Below are positions 46,925 to 56,464 of a DNA stretch of 64,000 nucleotides, piece by piece. This DNA is from Mycobacterium sp. D16Q13. Its GTDB lineage: Bacteria > Actinomycetota > Actinomycetes > Mycobacteriales > Mycobacteriaceae. Positions within the stretch are counted from its first letter, which is position 1. The number at the start of each line of letters is the position of its first letter. The stretch lies in contig NZ_MAEW01000015.1 of the NCBI RefSeq assembly GCF_002013375.1, forward strand, positions 1 to 64,000, given 5' to 3'. A program made the position numbers and the translations under genes. Below the pieces are notes generated by a model. The model made no database searches. It saw only the letters and a program-made list of their open reading frames with translations, and was not told the DNA's origin.

Positions 46925-47913
46925 GCCGTGACTCCTGCGTGCTCCTGAAGACGAGTGATGACCTCATCGCGCACCTGTGCCGGCTCCAACGCGACCGCAT
47001 CGGCGCCGTGCGAGGCGATCGAGCGAACCAGGCGGTCGGGTGAGGCCACCTCGATCTCGACCACATCCCCGTCGCGCTCTCCGCGCCGCTGTGGTTCGAC
47101 GACAGCACCCATCCGGCGCAGCTCCTGGGCGCGTCCTTCGGCGATCCACACTCGCGCGGTGATCCGCACCGGGCCGTCGCCGACAGCCCTGGCCACGATG
47201 GCGCGCAGGTCCACCCCTTCGGGGCGCCGTACCGTTCCCGGTTTCTCGAGCATCGTGACGTCCTCCCCGATGCGGGAGAGCCGGAAAGTGCGGGTGGCGT
47301 CCCGGTCCCGGTCATGTCCGACGAGGTACCAGCGCCCGCGATCGGTGATCACGCCCCAGGGCTCGACGGTGCGCGTGACATATGGCTCGGCGCGCGAGGG
47401 CCGGTGACCGAATTGCACAGCCTGACCGGAGTCGATGGCGGACAGCAGGATCCGTAGCACCGATTCCGATCCACGGCCGCCGGGCATGGCTGTAGGTGCC
47501 AATACCGAAACGTTCTCGCCGGCAAGGTCGACGTCCACCCCCGCCGCGCGCAGCTTCATCAGCGCGCCCTGCGCGGCGGTGACCAACTCGGGTGACTGCC
47601 ACAGCTGGGTGGCAACCGCGACGGCCGCGGACTCGTCCGCGGTGAGGGTGATATCGGGCAGCTCGTAGGCGTCGCGGCGGATGCGATACCCCTCGGTGGC
47701 GTCGAAGGACGACACCTTCCCCGTCTCCAGCGGGATGCCCAGATCGCGCAGCTCGTTCTTATCGCGCTCGAACATGCGGCTGAAGGCCTCGTCGCTCGGC
47801 GAATCCGAGTAACCCGCCACCGACGTACGGATGCGTTCGGCGGTGACATAGGTACGGGTGGACAGCAGGCAGATCACCAGGTTCATCAACCGCTCGACTT
47901 TGGAGATCGCCAC
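46921..47913 (-). CDS. pafB: PafB, WYL-domain transcription activator subunit
   Basis: 330 residues: winged helix at the N-terminus (KVERLMNLVICLLSTRTYV, FSRMFERDKNELRDLGIPL), a WYL domain (GRWYLVGHDRDRDATRTFRL, key residues WYLVG..R..R.FRL) and a C-terminal domain. It is the PafC partner. GTG at 47913 has no ribosome site; TAAGCT stands 7 bases upstream, so it is likely leaderless and has a promoter separate from pafA, which ends 108 bases upstream. Confidence 0.93.
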   Translation of the reverse strand: MAISKVERLMNLVICLLSTRTYVTAERIRTSVAGYSDSPSDEAFSRMFERDKNELRDLGIPLETGKVSSFDATEGYRIRRDAYELPDITLTADESAAVAVATQLWQSPELVTAAQGALMKLRAAGVDVDLAGENVSVLAPTAMPGGRGSESVLRILLSAIDSGQAVQFGHRPSRAEPYVTRTVEPWGVITDRGRWYLVGHDRDRDATRTFRLSRIGEDVTMLEKPGTVRRPEGVDLRAIVARAVGDGPVRITARVWIAEGRAQELRRMGAVVEPQRRGERDGDVVEIEVASPDRLVRSIASHGADAVALEPAQVRDEVITRLQEHAGVTA

Positions 47914-47920
47914 GGCGGAA

Positions 47921-47926
47921 AGCTTA
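47921..47926 (-). promoter_or_regulatory. -10-like TAAGCT, leaderless start of pafB
   Basis: TAAGCT on the minus strand with 7 bases to the GTG of pafB. It lies in the 108-base pafA-pafB gap and implies a promoter of its own for pafBC. Confidence 0.45.
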
Positions 47927-48021
47927 GAGGACTATGGCGTGTTTCCTGCCAGCACTTTAGGGGGTGTTGCGAAAGTTTGTTCGACGGTCGACGGAAGCAT
48001 CACGATCGCAGCGGAATCCCG

Positions 48022-49380
48022 CTACATGCTGGCGATGAGCCGTTCCACCCGCTCGTCGACGGACCGGAACGGGTCCTTGCACAACACCGTGCGCTGCGCC
48101 TGGTCGTTGAGCTTGAGGTGCACCCAGTCGACGGTGAAATCGCGGCCGGCCTCCTGAGCGGCGGTGATGAAATCGCCGCGGAGCTTGGCCCGGGTGGTCT
48201 GCGGCGGCTGATCGACGGCTGCCTTGATCTCCTCGTCAGTGGTGACCCGGGCGGCCAACCCCTTGCGCTGCAACAGGTCGAACACACCCCGTCCGCGCTT
48301 GATGTCGTGATAGGCCAGGTCCAGCTGGGCAATCTTCGGATCGGACAGCTCCATGTTGTAGCGGTCCTGATAGCGCTGGAACAGTTTGCGCTTGATCACC
48401 CAGTCGATCTCGGTGTCGACCTTCGAGAAGTCCTGGGCCTCAACAGCATCCAGCGTACGGCCCCAGAGCTCCACGACCTGCTCCACCTGCGCGTTCGGCT
48501 CGCGGGTATTCAGATGCTCGACGGCGCGGGCGTGGTACTCGCGCTGGATGTCCAGGGCACTGGCCTGACGCCCCCCGGCGAGCCGGACGGGGCGGCGGCC
48601 CGTGAGGTCATGGCTGACCTCACGGATGGCTCGGATCGGGTTATCCAGCGAGAAGTCCCGGAAGGCGACGCCACTTTCGATCATCTCCAGCACCAGCGCG
48701 GCGGTGCCGACCTTGAGCATGGTGGTCGACTCAGACATGTTGGAGTCGCCGACGATGACGTGCAGGCGCCGGTACTTCTCGGCGTCCGCGTGTGGCTCAT
48801 CGCGCGTGTTGATGATGGGACGACTGCGAGTGGTCGCCGAGGAGACGCCTTCCCAAATGTGTTCAGCACGTTGCGACAAGCAGAAGGTCGCCGCCTTGGG
48901 GGTTTGCAGTATCTTGCCGGCGCCACAGATCAGCTGGCGGGTCACCAGGAACGGCAGCAACACATCGGAAATCCGGGAGAACTCCCCCGCCCGCACGATG
49001 AGGTAGTTCTCATGGCAGCCGTAGGAGTTACCGGCCGAGTCGGTGTTGTTCTTGAACAGGTAGATGTCGCCGCCGATGCCCTCATCAGACAGGCGCTGCT
49101 CGGCGTCGATGAGCAGGTCCTCCAGAACGCGTTCGCCGGCACGGTCGTGGGTGACCAGCTGCACCAGGCTGTCGCATTCGGCGGTGGCGTATTCGGGGTG
49201 GCTGCCCACATCGAGGTAGAGCCGTGCGCCATTGCGCAGGAACACGTTGGAACTGCGCCCCCAGGACACCACGCGACGGAATAGATAGCGGGCAACCTCG
49301 TCCGGGCTCAGCCGCCGGTGGCCGTGAAAAGTGCACGTGACGCCGAACTCGGTCTCGATCCCCATAATTCGACGCTGCAC
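48022..49380 (-). CDS. pafA: PafA, Pup-protein ligase
   Basis: 452 residues, the M. tuberculosis length. PafA uses ATP to join the C-terminal Glu of Pup to substrate lysines. It belongs to the glutamine-synthetase-like fold shared with Dop: the ATP/Mg site Glu in [12 protein letters not shown], the [16 protein letters not shown] segment and [17 protein letters not shown] are intact. The sequence is almost identical, from memory, to the M. tuberculosis protein. I choose GTG at 49380 ([13 protein letters not shown]) because TACGCT lies exactly 7 bases upstream; the frame extends nine codons further without support. Confidence 0.96.
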   Translation of the reverse strand: MQRRIMGIETEFGVTCTFHGHRRLSPDEVARYLFRRVVSWGRSSNVFLRNGARLYLDVGSHPEYATAECDSLVQLVTHDRAGERVLEDLLIDAEQRLSDEGIGGDIYLFKNNTDSAGNSYGCHENYLIVRAGEFSRISDVLLPFLVTRQLICGAGKILQTPKAATFCLSQRAEHIWEGVSSATTRSRPIINTRDEPHADAEKYRRLHVIVGDSNMSESTTMLKVGTAALVLEMIESGVAFRDFSLDNPIRAIREVSHDLTGRRPVRLAGGRQASALDIQREYHARAVEHLNTREPNAQVEQVVELWGRTLDAVEAQDFSKVDTEIDWVIKRKLFQRYQDRYNMELSDPKIAQLDLAYHDIKRGRGVFDLLQRKGLAARVTTDEEIKAAVDQPPQTTRAKLRGDFITAAQEAGRDFTVDWVHLKLNDQAQRTVLCKDPFRSVDERVERLIASM

Positions 49381-49387
49381 AGCATCG

Positions 49388-49393
49388 AGCGTA
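49388..49393 (-). promoter_or_regulatory. -10-like TACGCT, leaderless start of pafA
   Basis: TACGCT on the minus strand followed by 7 bases and the GTG of pafA; no Shine-Dalgarno sequence. Confidence 0.45.
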
Positions 49394-49546
49394 CTGGGTG
49401 AGGCCATCGGTGGCGGGGAGGCTGGCCTTTCTCAGGGCCTTCTGTCTGGGTATCTCAGCAGCACGACCGGCGATCCGATACGGTTCGGTTCGGGTTGGGC
49501 CCGGTTTCCGCACGCCGTACTGGCACACAACGACAAGGTTTCGACG

Positions 49547-50791
49547 ATGCATATTGCGCTGTTCACCGATCTTCATCCCGAGAGCCTGGGCGGGGCGCAG
49601 ATCTCGGTGGCCCGGCAGCGTCACGGTCTGGAGCGGCTGGGGCACAAGGTGACGGTGTTCACCGCACCCCTGGCCCACACCGTCGACCCCGACCCGAACG
49701 TCGTCGAGGTCAAGCCCGTGCCGTTCGTGGCGGAGGCGATGCGCAAGCTCGGCAAGCACGACGACTTCACCTTCGTATGGCCGGGAACCGCGAACAGGGA
49801 GCTGATCGACCGGGAGCTTCGCGCCCGCGGACCCATCGACATCATCCACAGCCAGGGCGACCTGGGTGTGTGCATCGCCGGTGTGGAAGCCGCCCGCCGC
49901 AACGGCATCCCGGTGGTGCAGACCAAGCACACCCGCTACGACGTCTACTTCGAGAAGGCCAGCCCCAACCCGCTGCTGCTGGCGTGGATCTTCAGCCAGA
50001 TGCAGGAGCGCCACCTGCCCAGGGATTTCCACCTGACGACGGTGCCGGAGTCCGCCGCATCGCGGCGGGCATGGCAGCTGATGATGGCTCAGGCGCAGGC
50101 CGTGGACCACGAGATCACCCCGACGACGCACTTCGCCCAGGCCCTCACCGACCGCGGTCTGCGTCGGCCCATCTCGGTGGTCTCGAACGGTGTCGACGAC
50201 GAGCTGGTGGACATCGCCCGGGAGGCCGCCGACGACAAGCCGACCGACGATGAGCCGCTGCGGCTGATCTGGTGCGGACGCCTCTCCCCGGAGAAGCGGG
50301 TGCTGGAGGCCGTGAAGGCCGCCACCCAGGTCAAGAACTGCGTCATGGACATCTACGGCGACGGTCACCTCGAACATGCCATCAAGAAGTACGTCGACTC
50401 GCACGGAGCCTCCAACCGGATCCGGTTGCGCGGGCGGGTCAGCCAGGACAGCTGCCTGGCGGCGATGGGAGCCAGCAGCGCCCTGTTGTTCACGTCCTAC
50501 GGTTTCGACACTCAGGGACTGGTTCTGCTGGAAGCAATTTCGATGTCGACGCCCGTAATTTTCTGCGACGAGATCCTCGGCGAATCGGTGCCCGACGGCG
50601 GTGGCCTGGTGACGAAGAACGAGTCCGTCGAGGCGATCGCCGCGGCCATCCGCTCGCTGGCCGATGACCGCGGCAAACTGCGACAGATGACCGAAGTTGT
50701 CGCCGCGCACCAGGACGAGCCACGTCAGTCGCTGCAGACCGAGAAGATCGTCGCCATCTATAACGATGTGCTGAAGAAGGCCAACGCCTGA
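49547..50791 (+). CDS. GT4-family glycosyltransferase
   Basis: 414 residues, GT-B fold. The N-terminal acceptor half starts MHIALFTDLHPESLGGAQIS; the donor half has WCGRLSPEKRVLEAV, IYGDGHLE and the late acidic motif in YGFDTQGLVLLEAIS. It resembles GT4 enzymes using nucleotide sugars such as GDP-mannose, but donor and acceptor are not clear. ATG at 49547 is preceded by AAGG at 7 bases; the frame upstream overlaps the pafA promoter region and start. It is divergent from pafA. Confidence 0.85.
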   Translation: MHIALFTDLHPESLGGAQISVARQRHGLERLGHKVTVFTAPLAHTVDPDPNVVEVKPVPFVAEAMRKLGKHDDFTFVWPGTANRELIDRELRARGPIDIIHSQGDLGVCIAGVEAARRNGIPVVQTKHTRYDVYFEKASPNPLLLAWIFSQMQERHLPRDFHLTTVPESAASRRAWQLMMAQAQAVDHEITPTTHFAQALTDRGLRRPISVVSNGVDDELVDIAREAADDKPTDDEPLRLIWCGRLSPEKRVLEAVKAATQVKNCVMDIYGDGHLEHAIKKYVDSHGASNRIRLRGRVSQDSCLAAMGASSALLFTSYGFDTQGLVLLEAISMSTPVIFCDEILGESVPDGGGLVTKNESVEAIAAAIRSLADDRGKLRQMTEVVAAHQDEPRQSLQTEKIVAIYNDVLKKANA

Positions 50792-50806
50792 TCCTCTGAA
50801 GCCGCA

Positions 50807-50812
50807 TAGGCT
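50807..50812 (+). promoter_or_regulatory. -10-like TAGGCT, leaderless start of amidase
   Basis: TAGGCT followed by 6 bases and GTG at 50819, within the 27-base gap after the glycosyltransferase gene. It suggests the amidase has its own promoter. Confidence 0.35.
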
Positions 50813-50818
50813 GGCCGG

Positions 50819-52294
50819 GTGGATTTCTCCGAATACCGCCAACACGACGCCACCGGCCTCGCGGAGCTGGTCGCCACCAAGCAGGTCAGTCCTGCCGAGC
50901 TACTCGCCGCCGCGCGCGCCCGGTCGGCAGCGGTCAACCCTGACATCGGTGCCATCGTCCGAACCATCCCCGAGGCCGACGCGCAGGTCGCCGGTGAGCT
51001 GACCGGACCGTTCGCCGGAGTGCCCTTTCTCATCAAGGACCTTGGCCAGGACTACAAGGGCCACCCGACCTCCGGGGGGTGCCGGGCGTTGTCCACCCGC
51101 CCCGCCCCGGAACACTCCACCATCGTGCAGCGCTGGCTCGACGCCGGTCTTGTCATCTTCGGTAAGACCAATACCCCCGAATTCGGGTCGAAGGGCATCA
51201 CCGAGCCGGAACTCTTTGGGCCAAGCCGTAATCCGTGGGATCTGAGCCGCACCCCGGGTGGATCCTCGGGTGGTTCTGCCGCTGCCGTGGCCGCGGGAAT
51301 CGTGCCGGTGGCCGGTGCCAGTGATGGGGGCGGGTCGATCCGCATCCCCGCGGGATGCTGTGGCCTGGTGGGTCTCAAGCCCGGTCGCGGTATCACTCCG
51401 ATGGGTCCGGGGGCCGGTGAGCCCATGCACGGTGCGGCGGTCAGCGGCACGGTCTCGCGCACCGTCCGCGATACCGCCGCCATGCTCGACATCATCTCCG
51501 GCCCCGAGCCCACATCGCCGTATCTTCCGGCGATGCCCGAGGATTCGTATGCCTCGCAAGTGGGCCGGGATCCCGGCAAGCTGCGGATCGGGGTGCGCAT
51601 CCCCACCGTCATCACCCCGAATCCCGATCCCGCCGCGGTGGCCGCCGTCGAGGCCGCGGTGCGCCTCCTGACTCACCTGGGCCATGAGGTCGAAGAGGTG
51701 AGCGCCCCCTACGACGACGGGCAGCTCGCCCGCGACTTCCTGCTGACCTGGTTTGTGCACGCCGCCTACGAGGTGGACGACACCAAGAAGCTGACCGGGG
51801 CGGGCGACGAGGGGTTCGAGCGCGACACCCTGCTCATCGCCGCTCTGGGCCGCGCCACCAGCGGCCCCGATTACGTTGCGGCCGTGGAACGCCGACACAA
51901 CTACGTGCGGGAACTGGCGACCTTCTTCGGCGACTACGACCTGCTGCTCACACCCACACTCGCCAAGACTCCGCCGCGGATCGGCGAGTTCAATCTCCCG
52001 GCGCCGCTGGCGGCGGTATCCGACCTACTGCTGCGCACCAAGACTGCCCGCGTGCTCAAGTACGCGAACATCGTCGACAGCATGATCAACGACAATCTCG
52101 GCTGGGTCCCGTACACCCAGTTGGCGAATCTCACTGGGCGCCCGGCGATTTCCTTGCCGTTGTATCAGACCCCGAAGGGCCTGCCGCTCGGCGTGCAGTT
52201 TGTCGCGCCATTGGGCGGTGAATCGCTGCTCATCCGGCTGGCCGCTCAGCTCGAGGCAACCGAGCCGTGGGCACACCGTCGCCCCGCGCTCTAG
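50819..52294 (+). CDS. Amidase-signature family protein
   Basis: 491 residues. The Ser-cisSer-Lys triad region is present: Lys in PFLIKDLG, cis-Ser in [17 protein letters not shown] and nucleophile Ser in [14 protein letters not shown] (GGSIR). Such enzymes hydrolyse amides; the group includes GatA, but here there is no GatB/C context and the C-terminal half is not GatA-like, so a stand-alone amidase is likely. GTG at 50819 has no ribosome site. Confidence 0.85.
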   Translation: MDFSEYRQHDATGLAELVATKQVSPAELLAAARARSAAVNPDIGAIVRTIPEADAQVAGELTGPFAGVPFLIKDLGQDYKGHPTSGGCRALSTRPAPEHSTIVQRWLDAGLVIFGKTNTPEFGSKGITEPELFGPSRNPWDLSRTPGGSSGGSAAAVAAGIVPVAGASDGGGSIRIPAGCCGLVGLKPGRGITPMGPGAGEPMHGAAVSGTVSRTVRDTAAMLDIISGPEPTSPYLPAMPEDSYASQVGRDPGKLRIGVRIPTVITPNPDPAAVAAVEAAVRLLTHLGHEVEEVSAPYDDGQLARDFLLTWFVHAAYEVDDTKKLTGAGDEGFERDTLLIAALGRATSGPDYVAAVERRHNYVRELATFFGDYDLLLTPTLAKTPPRIGEFNLPAPLAAVSDLLLRTKTARVLKYANIVDSMINDNLGWVPYTQLANLTGRPAISLPLYQTPKGLPLGVQFVAPLGGESLLIRLAAQLEATEPWAHRRPAL

Positions 52295-52332
52295 CGCGGT
52301 AATGTGGGTGCCGGGCGTGCAGGAGCGCCCGG
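52284..52332 (+). terminator. Two GC-rich hairpins after the amidase gene
   Basis: First CCGCGC-TCTA-GCGCGG (52284-52299), overlapping the amidase stop, then CCGGGCG with CGCCCGG around an 8-base loop (52311-52332). No T-run. Together they probably end amidase transcription; the rest of the 143-base gap before the next gene shows only a short GAGGC/GCCTC stem. Confidence 0.5.
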
Positions 52333-52437
52333 TGTCCGCCCGAAGAGGCTCAGCCTCCCTGCCGTCTTTGACGTGGTTTAGCCGACCTCTTCTCACACCT
52401 GGTCTCGCGGACATCGGGTTCACGAGAGGAGGCCGTC

Positions 52438-53658
52438 ATGGCCAGCACCCTTCCCACCAATCCCTCACTCGATCGCATCCGCGATGACGCGCGCGAACTT
52501 CAGCGCGCGGTGCGCACCGCGGATCCCGAAGCGATCGGCATGGTGCGTCAGCACCACCCACGTTCCGATATCGCCTTGGCGGGTGACCGATTCGCGCTGC
52601 ACGATGCCCAGTTGACGGTCGCCCGCCGTTACGGTTTTACCGGCTGGCCCGCGCTCGTGCACTATGTGGAGCTTGCCGCCGGGCTCAGCACCGATCCGAG
52701 CGCGGTCGATGAACCGGACCTCTCCGCGGCCGACCGGTTCTGCGCCCTGGCCTCGTTGCGGTACGACGAGGACGACGAACCGCCGCGCTGGCAGGCAGCG
52801 GCCGATCTGGTGGCTGCCGATCCCGCACTGGTGGATCGGCATGTGTGGGCTGCCGCGTCCGCCGCGGATCCGGTCGCGCTCGCACGTCATCTGGCGGCGC
52901 AACCGGCACTGGCGACCACGAGCGGCGGTCCGTACGGCTGGTCCCCGCTGATGTACCTGTGCTACGGACGGGCACCGCTGGGCCGCACTGTGGCCGACAC
53001 GCTGGCGGCCGCGCACCTTCTTCTCGACGGCGGCGCCGACCCGAATTCGGGGTATCTGTGGCGCGGACTATCCACCCCGTTCACCGCCTTGACGGGCGTG
53101 TTCGGCGAGGGTGAGCAGGGGCCCGGTCGTCAGCCCCGCCACCCCTTCGCCGAGGCACTGGCCACCGTGCTGCTGCGGCGGGGTGCACATCCGGTGGACC
53201 AGCAGACCCTTTACAACCGGATGTTCCGTCCCGACGACTCGCATCTGGAGCTGCTGTTCTCCCACGGGTTGGCCGATGCCGGCACGAGCCCATGGGAGCG
53301 TCGACTGGGCGAGGCGATGGAGACCCGCGAGCAGATGTGGCGGCGGCAGGTCGACTGGGCCGCCCAGCACGGGTTCACCGATCGCCTGGAGCTGCTCGTC
53401 CGGCACGGAATCGATACCGCGGGCGCCACTCTCGTGACGGCCTCCTTCCCCACCGACGTCAATGCCCGCGACAACGAAGGTGCGACACCGCTGCACCAGG
53501 CGGCCTGGGCCGGTGATCTGGTGCTGATCCGCCGGCTTCTGGAGGCCGGGGCTGATCGCGCGGTGACCGATACCCGCTTCGGGTCAACACCACTGCAATG
53601 GGCAGAGCACGCGTACCAGACTGAGGCCGCAGCATTGCTGCGCGAGCACACGGGCTAA
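52438..53658 (+). CDS. Ankyrin-repeat protein
   Basis: 406 residues. An N-terminal helical region (about 1-80, containing RRYGFTGWPALVHYVEL, a motif common in bacterial ankyrin proteins) is followed by ankyrin-like repeats: WSPLMYLCYGRAPLG with LLLDGGADPNSG near residue 200, and a late set NEGATPLHQAAWAGDLVLIRRLLEAGADRAV (key residues GATPLHQAA and LLEAGAD). No enzyme domain is seen; probably a cytosolic protein-binding scaffold. ATG follows GAGGAGG. It converges on the tauB-like gene with a 4-base overlap. Confidence 0.8.
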   Translation: MASTLPTNPSLDRIRDDARELQRAVRTADPEAIGMVRQHHPRSDIALAGDRFALHDAQLTVARRYGFTGWPALVHYVELAAGLSTDPSAVDEPDLSAADRFCALASLRYDEDDEPPRWQAAADLVAADPALVDRHVWAAASAADPVALARHLAAQPALATTSGGPYGWSPLMYLCYGRAPLGRTVADTLAAAHLLLDGGADPNSGYLWRGLSTPFTALTGVFGEGEQGPGRQPRHPFAEALATVLLRRGAHPVDQQTLYNRMFRPDDSHLELLFSHGLADAGTSPWERRLGEAMETREQMWRRQVDWAAQHGFTDRLELLVRHGIDTAGATLVTASFPTDVNARDNEGATPLHQAAWAGDLVLIRRLLEAGADRAVTDTRFGSTPLQWAEHAYQTEAAALLREHTG

Positions 53659-54464
53659 GCGGCCGCGGCTTTCACGGCCTTGCCCACCTCGGTGCGCAGT
53701 TCGGCGTACTCGGGAGACCGGCGTAGATCATCCGGGTCGATGCCGGTTCTGGGCAGGTTCACCGGGATATCCAGGGCCACTTGGCCAGGACGGCGGGTCA
53801 GCACCACGATGCGCGATCCGAGGAACGCGGCCTCGTCGGCACTGTGTGTGACGAACACCGTCGTGCGGCCCGACTCGGCACTGACCTGACGAACATCCTC
53901 TTGGAGGCGTTCCCGGGTGAGGGCGTCAAGCGCCGCGAAGGGCTCGTCGAGCAGAAACAGCGGAGTCTCCGCGGCGAGCGCACGAGCGATGGCCACCCGC
54001 TGCTGCTGGCCGCCGCTGATCTCCCAGATACGCCGCCCCGCAGTACCTTCCAGCCCAACGCGGGCAAGCAGCTGGTCCCGACGTTGCGCCCATCGCTCCC
54101 GGGGCACCTTTGCGTACTTCAGGGCGAGCTCGACATTTCCCCCGACCGTGCGCCAGGGAAACAAACGCGGCTGCTGGAACACGACCCCTGAGGTGATGCC
54201 GGGTGTGGGTGCGTCGCCGGCCACCTGCACGGCACCTTCGCTGGGCGACTCGAATCCGGCCAAGAGCCGCAGCAGGGTGCTCTTACCGCACCCTGAAGCC
54301 CCGACCAGCACGAGAAAAGTCCCCGGATCGACGGTCAGGTCCACCGGGCCCAGCGCTGTCGTCCGGGCCGCACCACTGCCGTACCGGTGGGTGACACCGC
54401 TGATCCGGATGGATCCGGTGCTCCGTTCCTCGGCAGCGGCTTCCACATCATCGACTAATGACAC
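53655..54464 (-). CDS. TauB/SsuB-like sulfonate ABC transporter ATPase
   Basis: 269 residues: Walker A GASGCGKST, Q-loop VFQQPRLFPWR, signature ISGGQQQR, Walker B LFLLDEP, H-loop VTHS. The Q-loop again marks the nitrate/sulfonate/taurine group. GTG at 54464 begins 17 bases inside the end of the binding-protein gene, with GAAGGG 8 bases upstream. Third gene of the second sulfonate importer. Confidence 0.87.
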   Translation of the reverse strand: MSLVDDVEAAAEERSTGSIRISGVTHRYGSGAARTTALGPVDLTVDPGTFLVLVGASGCGKSTLLRLLAGFESPSEGAVQVAGDAPTPGITSGVVFQQPRLFPWRTVGGNVELALKYAKVPRERWAQRRDQLLARVGLEGTAGRRIWEISGGQQQRVAIARALAAETPLFLLDEPFAALDALTRERLQEDVRQVSAESGRTTVFVTHSADEAAFLGSRIVVLTRRPGQVALDIPVNLPRTGIDPDDLRRSPEYAELRTEVGKAVKAAAA

Positions 54465-55476
54465 CGGGCAGACCCTTCGTGTAGACAGCATTCTCGAACG
54501 TCGAAAGCGGCGCCGCAGTGGGGATCTGCTTTTGCTCGGCCAGGAACTGCGACGCGCTCTGCAGATCCACGGCGATATGGCCCGGCTTTCCGTCCTCACC
54601 AAGCCATTTCGGTGAGACAATCTCGCCGGGAGTGAGGTAGATCCCCTGTTTGAGCTGGCCGGCCACCTCCTGCGGAGTGAGCCCGTTCTCCGCCGCGATC
54701 GCCTTGGCGGCGGTGCTCGGGTCGTCGTGGATGAGTCTCAGCGCCCTCGCCTGCTGCTGGCGCCAGACATCGACAACCTCCGGGTGTGCGTCGGAGAACG
54801 CGTTGGCCACGGCGGCGAGGTCCAGGGTGGGCTTGCTCCCCTGGGCCAACTGCCGGCTGGTAATCAGGTCTCTGCCGTTTTTGCGCACCTGGTCCACCGT
54901 GGGCAGCCAGGTGTAGACGGCATCCACATCGCCGCGATCGAAGGCGGCCAGCGCGGCCTGTGGCTGCAGGTCCACCAGCTGAACATCCTTGGCCGACAGT
55001 CCGTTCTGCGCCAACGCGGCCAACAGGCTGTAATGCGCGGTGGAGGCGAAGGGCGTACCCACCCGCTTGCCCTTGAGACCGGCGATCGTCGTGACACCGC
55101 TGCGATTGCTGGCCACCAGCGCCTCGTTGTCCCCCGCGACATCGAGGACGAACGCCACGCGGTACGGGATGTTCAACGGGGCCGACAACCCGCGCGCGAA
55201 TGGACTCGAACCCAGGGATCCGAAGTCCAGTTCCCTGGCGATGAACGCGGTGTTGACATCGGCACCCGAGTCGAATCGTGTCCACTTGATGTTGTATTCG
55301 GGCAAAGCCGTTTCCAGCCAACGATTTTGCTTGACGACAAGGTCACCGCTGGGGAAGTTCTGATAGCCGATCCGGATGGTCGGCTTGCCATCCTGCAGGC
55401 CGGAGTGGTCGATGGCGCACCCGGACAGCACCCCGAACGCCACCAGCAGTGCCGCCGCGATTGCGCCCGGTCTCAT
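54448..55476 (-). CDS. TauA/SsuA-like sulfonate-binding lipoprotein
   Basis: 342 residues with a signal peptide and lipobox LSGC (MRPGAIAAALLVAFGVLSGC). The mature protein shows the TauA pattern: IRIGYQNFPSGDLVVKQ, ELDFGSLGSSPFARGLSA and YTWLPTVDQV. Taurine or a related small sulfonate is the likely ligand, but aliphatic sulfonates in general are possible. ATG at 55476 overlaps the permease stop (ATGA) and has GGAGG 8 bases upstream. Confidence 0.85.
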   Translation of the reverse strand: MRPGAIAAALLVAFGVLSGCAIDHSGLQDGKPTIRIGYQNFPSGDLVVKQNRWLETALPEYNIKWTRFDSGADVNTAFIARELDFGSLGSSPFARGLSAPLNIPYRVAFVLDVAGDNEALVASNRSGVTTIAGLKGKRVGTPFASTAHYSLLAALAQNGLSAKDVQLVDLQPQAALAAFDRGDVDAVYTWLPTVDQVRKNGRDLITSRQLAQGSKPTLDLAAVANAFSDAHPEVVDVWRQQQARALRLIHDDPSTAAKAIAAENGLTPQEVAGQLKQGIYLTPGEIVSPKWLGEDGKPGHIAVDLQSASQFLAEQKQIPTAAPLSTFENAVYTKGLPGVISR

Positions 55477-56339
55477 ACCTTTCCCCTCCACGGCACCGCA
55501 CGGCGCTCCACTGCGCGCAATGCCGCGTCGATCACCAGTCCCGAAATGCCGATCGAGAAGATTCCGACGAGCACCACCGGGGTGTTGTTGTAGTTACTCG
55601 CGTCTTTCACCAGGCCGCCGATGCCGGGTATGCCGTTGAACAATTCGGCGGCGACCACCGAGGAATAGGCCATACCCACCGCCAGGCGCACCCCGGTGAA
55701 TGTCTCGGGCAGCGCCGAGGGGATGACGACGTCGCGGACTACCTGCCAGCGGGTGGCGCCCAGGGCGCGGGCGGCCTCCACCAGCCCTACCGGTGCCGCG
55801 ACCACGGCGGCCGTGGTGGCGACCGCGGCGGGCGGTAGCGCCGCCAACGCCAGCAGCGTGATCTTGGGGGCCTCGTCGATACCCAGCCAGATGACCAACA
55901 GGAAGAAGTAGGCCAGCGGAGGCAGCGTGCGCAGGAAGGTCAGCCAGGGTTCCAGGACACTGCGCACCCAGCCGACCGATCCCATGACCAGGCCCAGCAG
56001 CACGCCGCCGGTGACACCGATGAGCACACCGAAAAGCAAGCGGCGCAGCGTCATATACAGGTGCTCGGCCAGTAGATAGCCGCCGTACCCATGGACGCCG
56101 TCGTGGTTGGTGGAGACCTCGATGAATGCGTTCCAGACGGTGCTCGGATACGGCACAAAGGTCTGGTTCCAGATACCGCTTGCCGCTGCTAGCTGCCAGA
56201 TGCCGACGAAGGCGACCACCGACAACAGCGGCAACGCGGCATTAGTGAGGCGACGGCGCCATTGCGACGGGCGTGCGGCGGCTTCCTTCGATGCGACGGG
56301 CGATTCTTCGGGAGGAACGATGTCAACGAATACAGACAC
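55473..56339 (-). CDS. TauC/SsuC-like sulfonate ABC transporter permease
   Basis: 288 residues, about six membrane helices, coupling loop around EAARALGATRWQVVRDVVIP (E-A-A...G). First gene of the permease-binding protein-ATPase operon. GTG at 56339 has no strong ribosome site, and the first 30 residues are polar and variable, so the true start may be a little downstream. No taurine dioxygenase (tauD) gene is adjacent. A 16-base palindromic element lies about 85 bases upstream. Confidence 0.86.
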   Translation of the reverse strand: MSVFVDIVPPEESPVASKEAAARPSQWRRRLTNAALPLLSVVAFVGIWQLAAASGIWNQTFVPYPSTVWNAFIEVSTNHDGVHGYGGYLLAEHLYMTLRRLLFGVLIGVTGGVLLGLVMGSVGWVRSVLEPWLTFLRTLPPLAYFFLLVIWLGIDEAPKITLLALAALPPAAVATTAAVVAAPVGLVEAARALGATRWQVVRDVVIPSALPETFTGVRLAVGMAYSSVVAAELFNGIPGIGGLVKDASNYNNTPVVLVGIFSIGISGLVIDAALRAVERRAVPWRGKV

Positions 56340-56420
56340 TATGCAGACAGCTTTCTGTGGCTAGGCGCTACGGGACGGCGTCAGGCGACAGCAGCTATCA
56401 GCAGAGGGTGTCGAAGGCAC

Positions 56421-56436
56421 CCGGTATTGATACCGG
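56421..56436. promoter_or_regulatory. Palindrome CCGGTAT-TG-ATACCGG upstream of second sulfonate operon
   Basis: Two perfect 7-base arms with a 2-base centre in the 125-base gap between the type VII-like gene and the tauC-like gene. The compact symmetry fits a dimeric repressor or activator site; it could also contribute to termination of the upstream gene. No match to a known operator is claimed. No such element was seen before ssuC. Confidence 0.4.
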
Positions 56437-56464
56437 CGCAAACCCAACCCCTCAAGGGTCCGAC

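Noticed and set aside
49085..50845. 586-codon minus-strand open frame over pafA and the glycosyltransferase
   Set aside because: Its C-terminal part overlaps the 5' part of pafA in another frame, and the rest is antisense to a clear GT4 gene. No family features.
52295..52437. tRNA or small RNA gene in the gap after the amidase
   Set aside because: Only short hairpins; no cloverleaf or T-loop motif could be traced.
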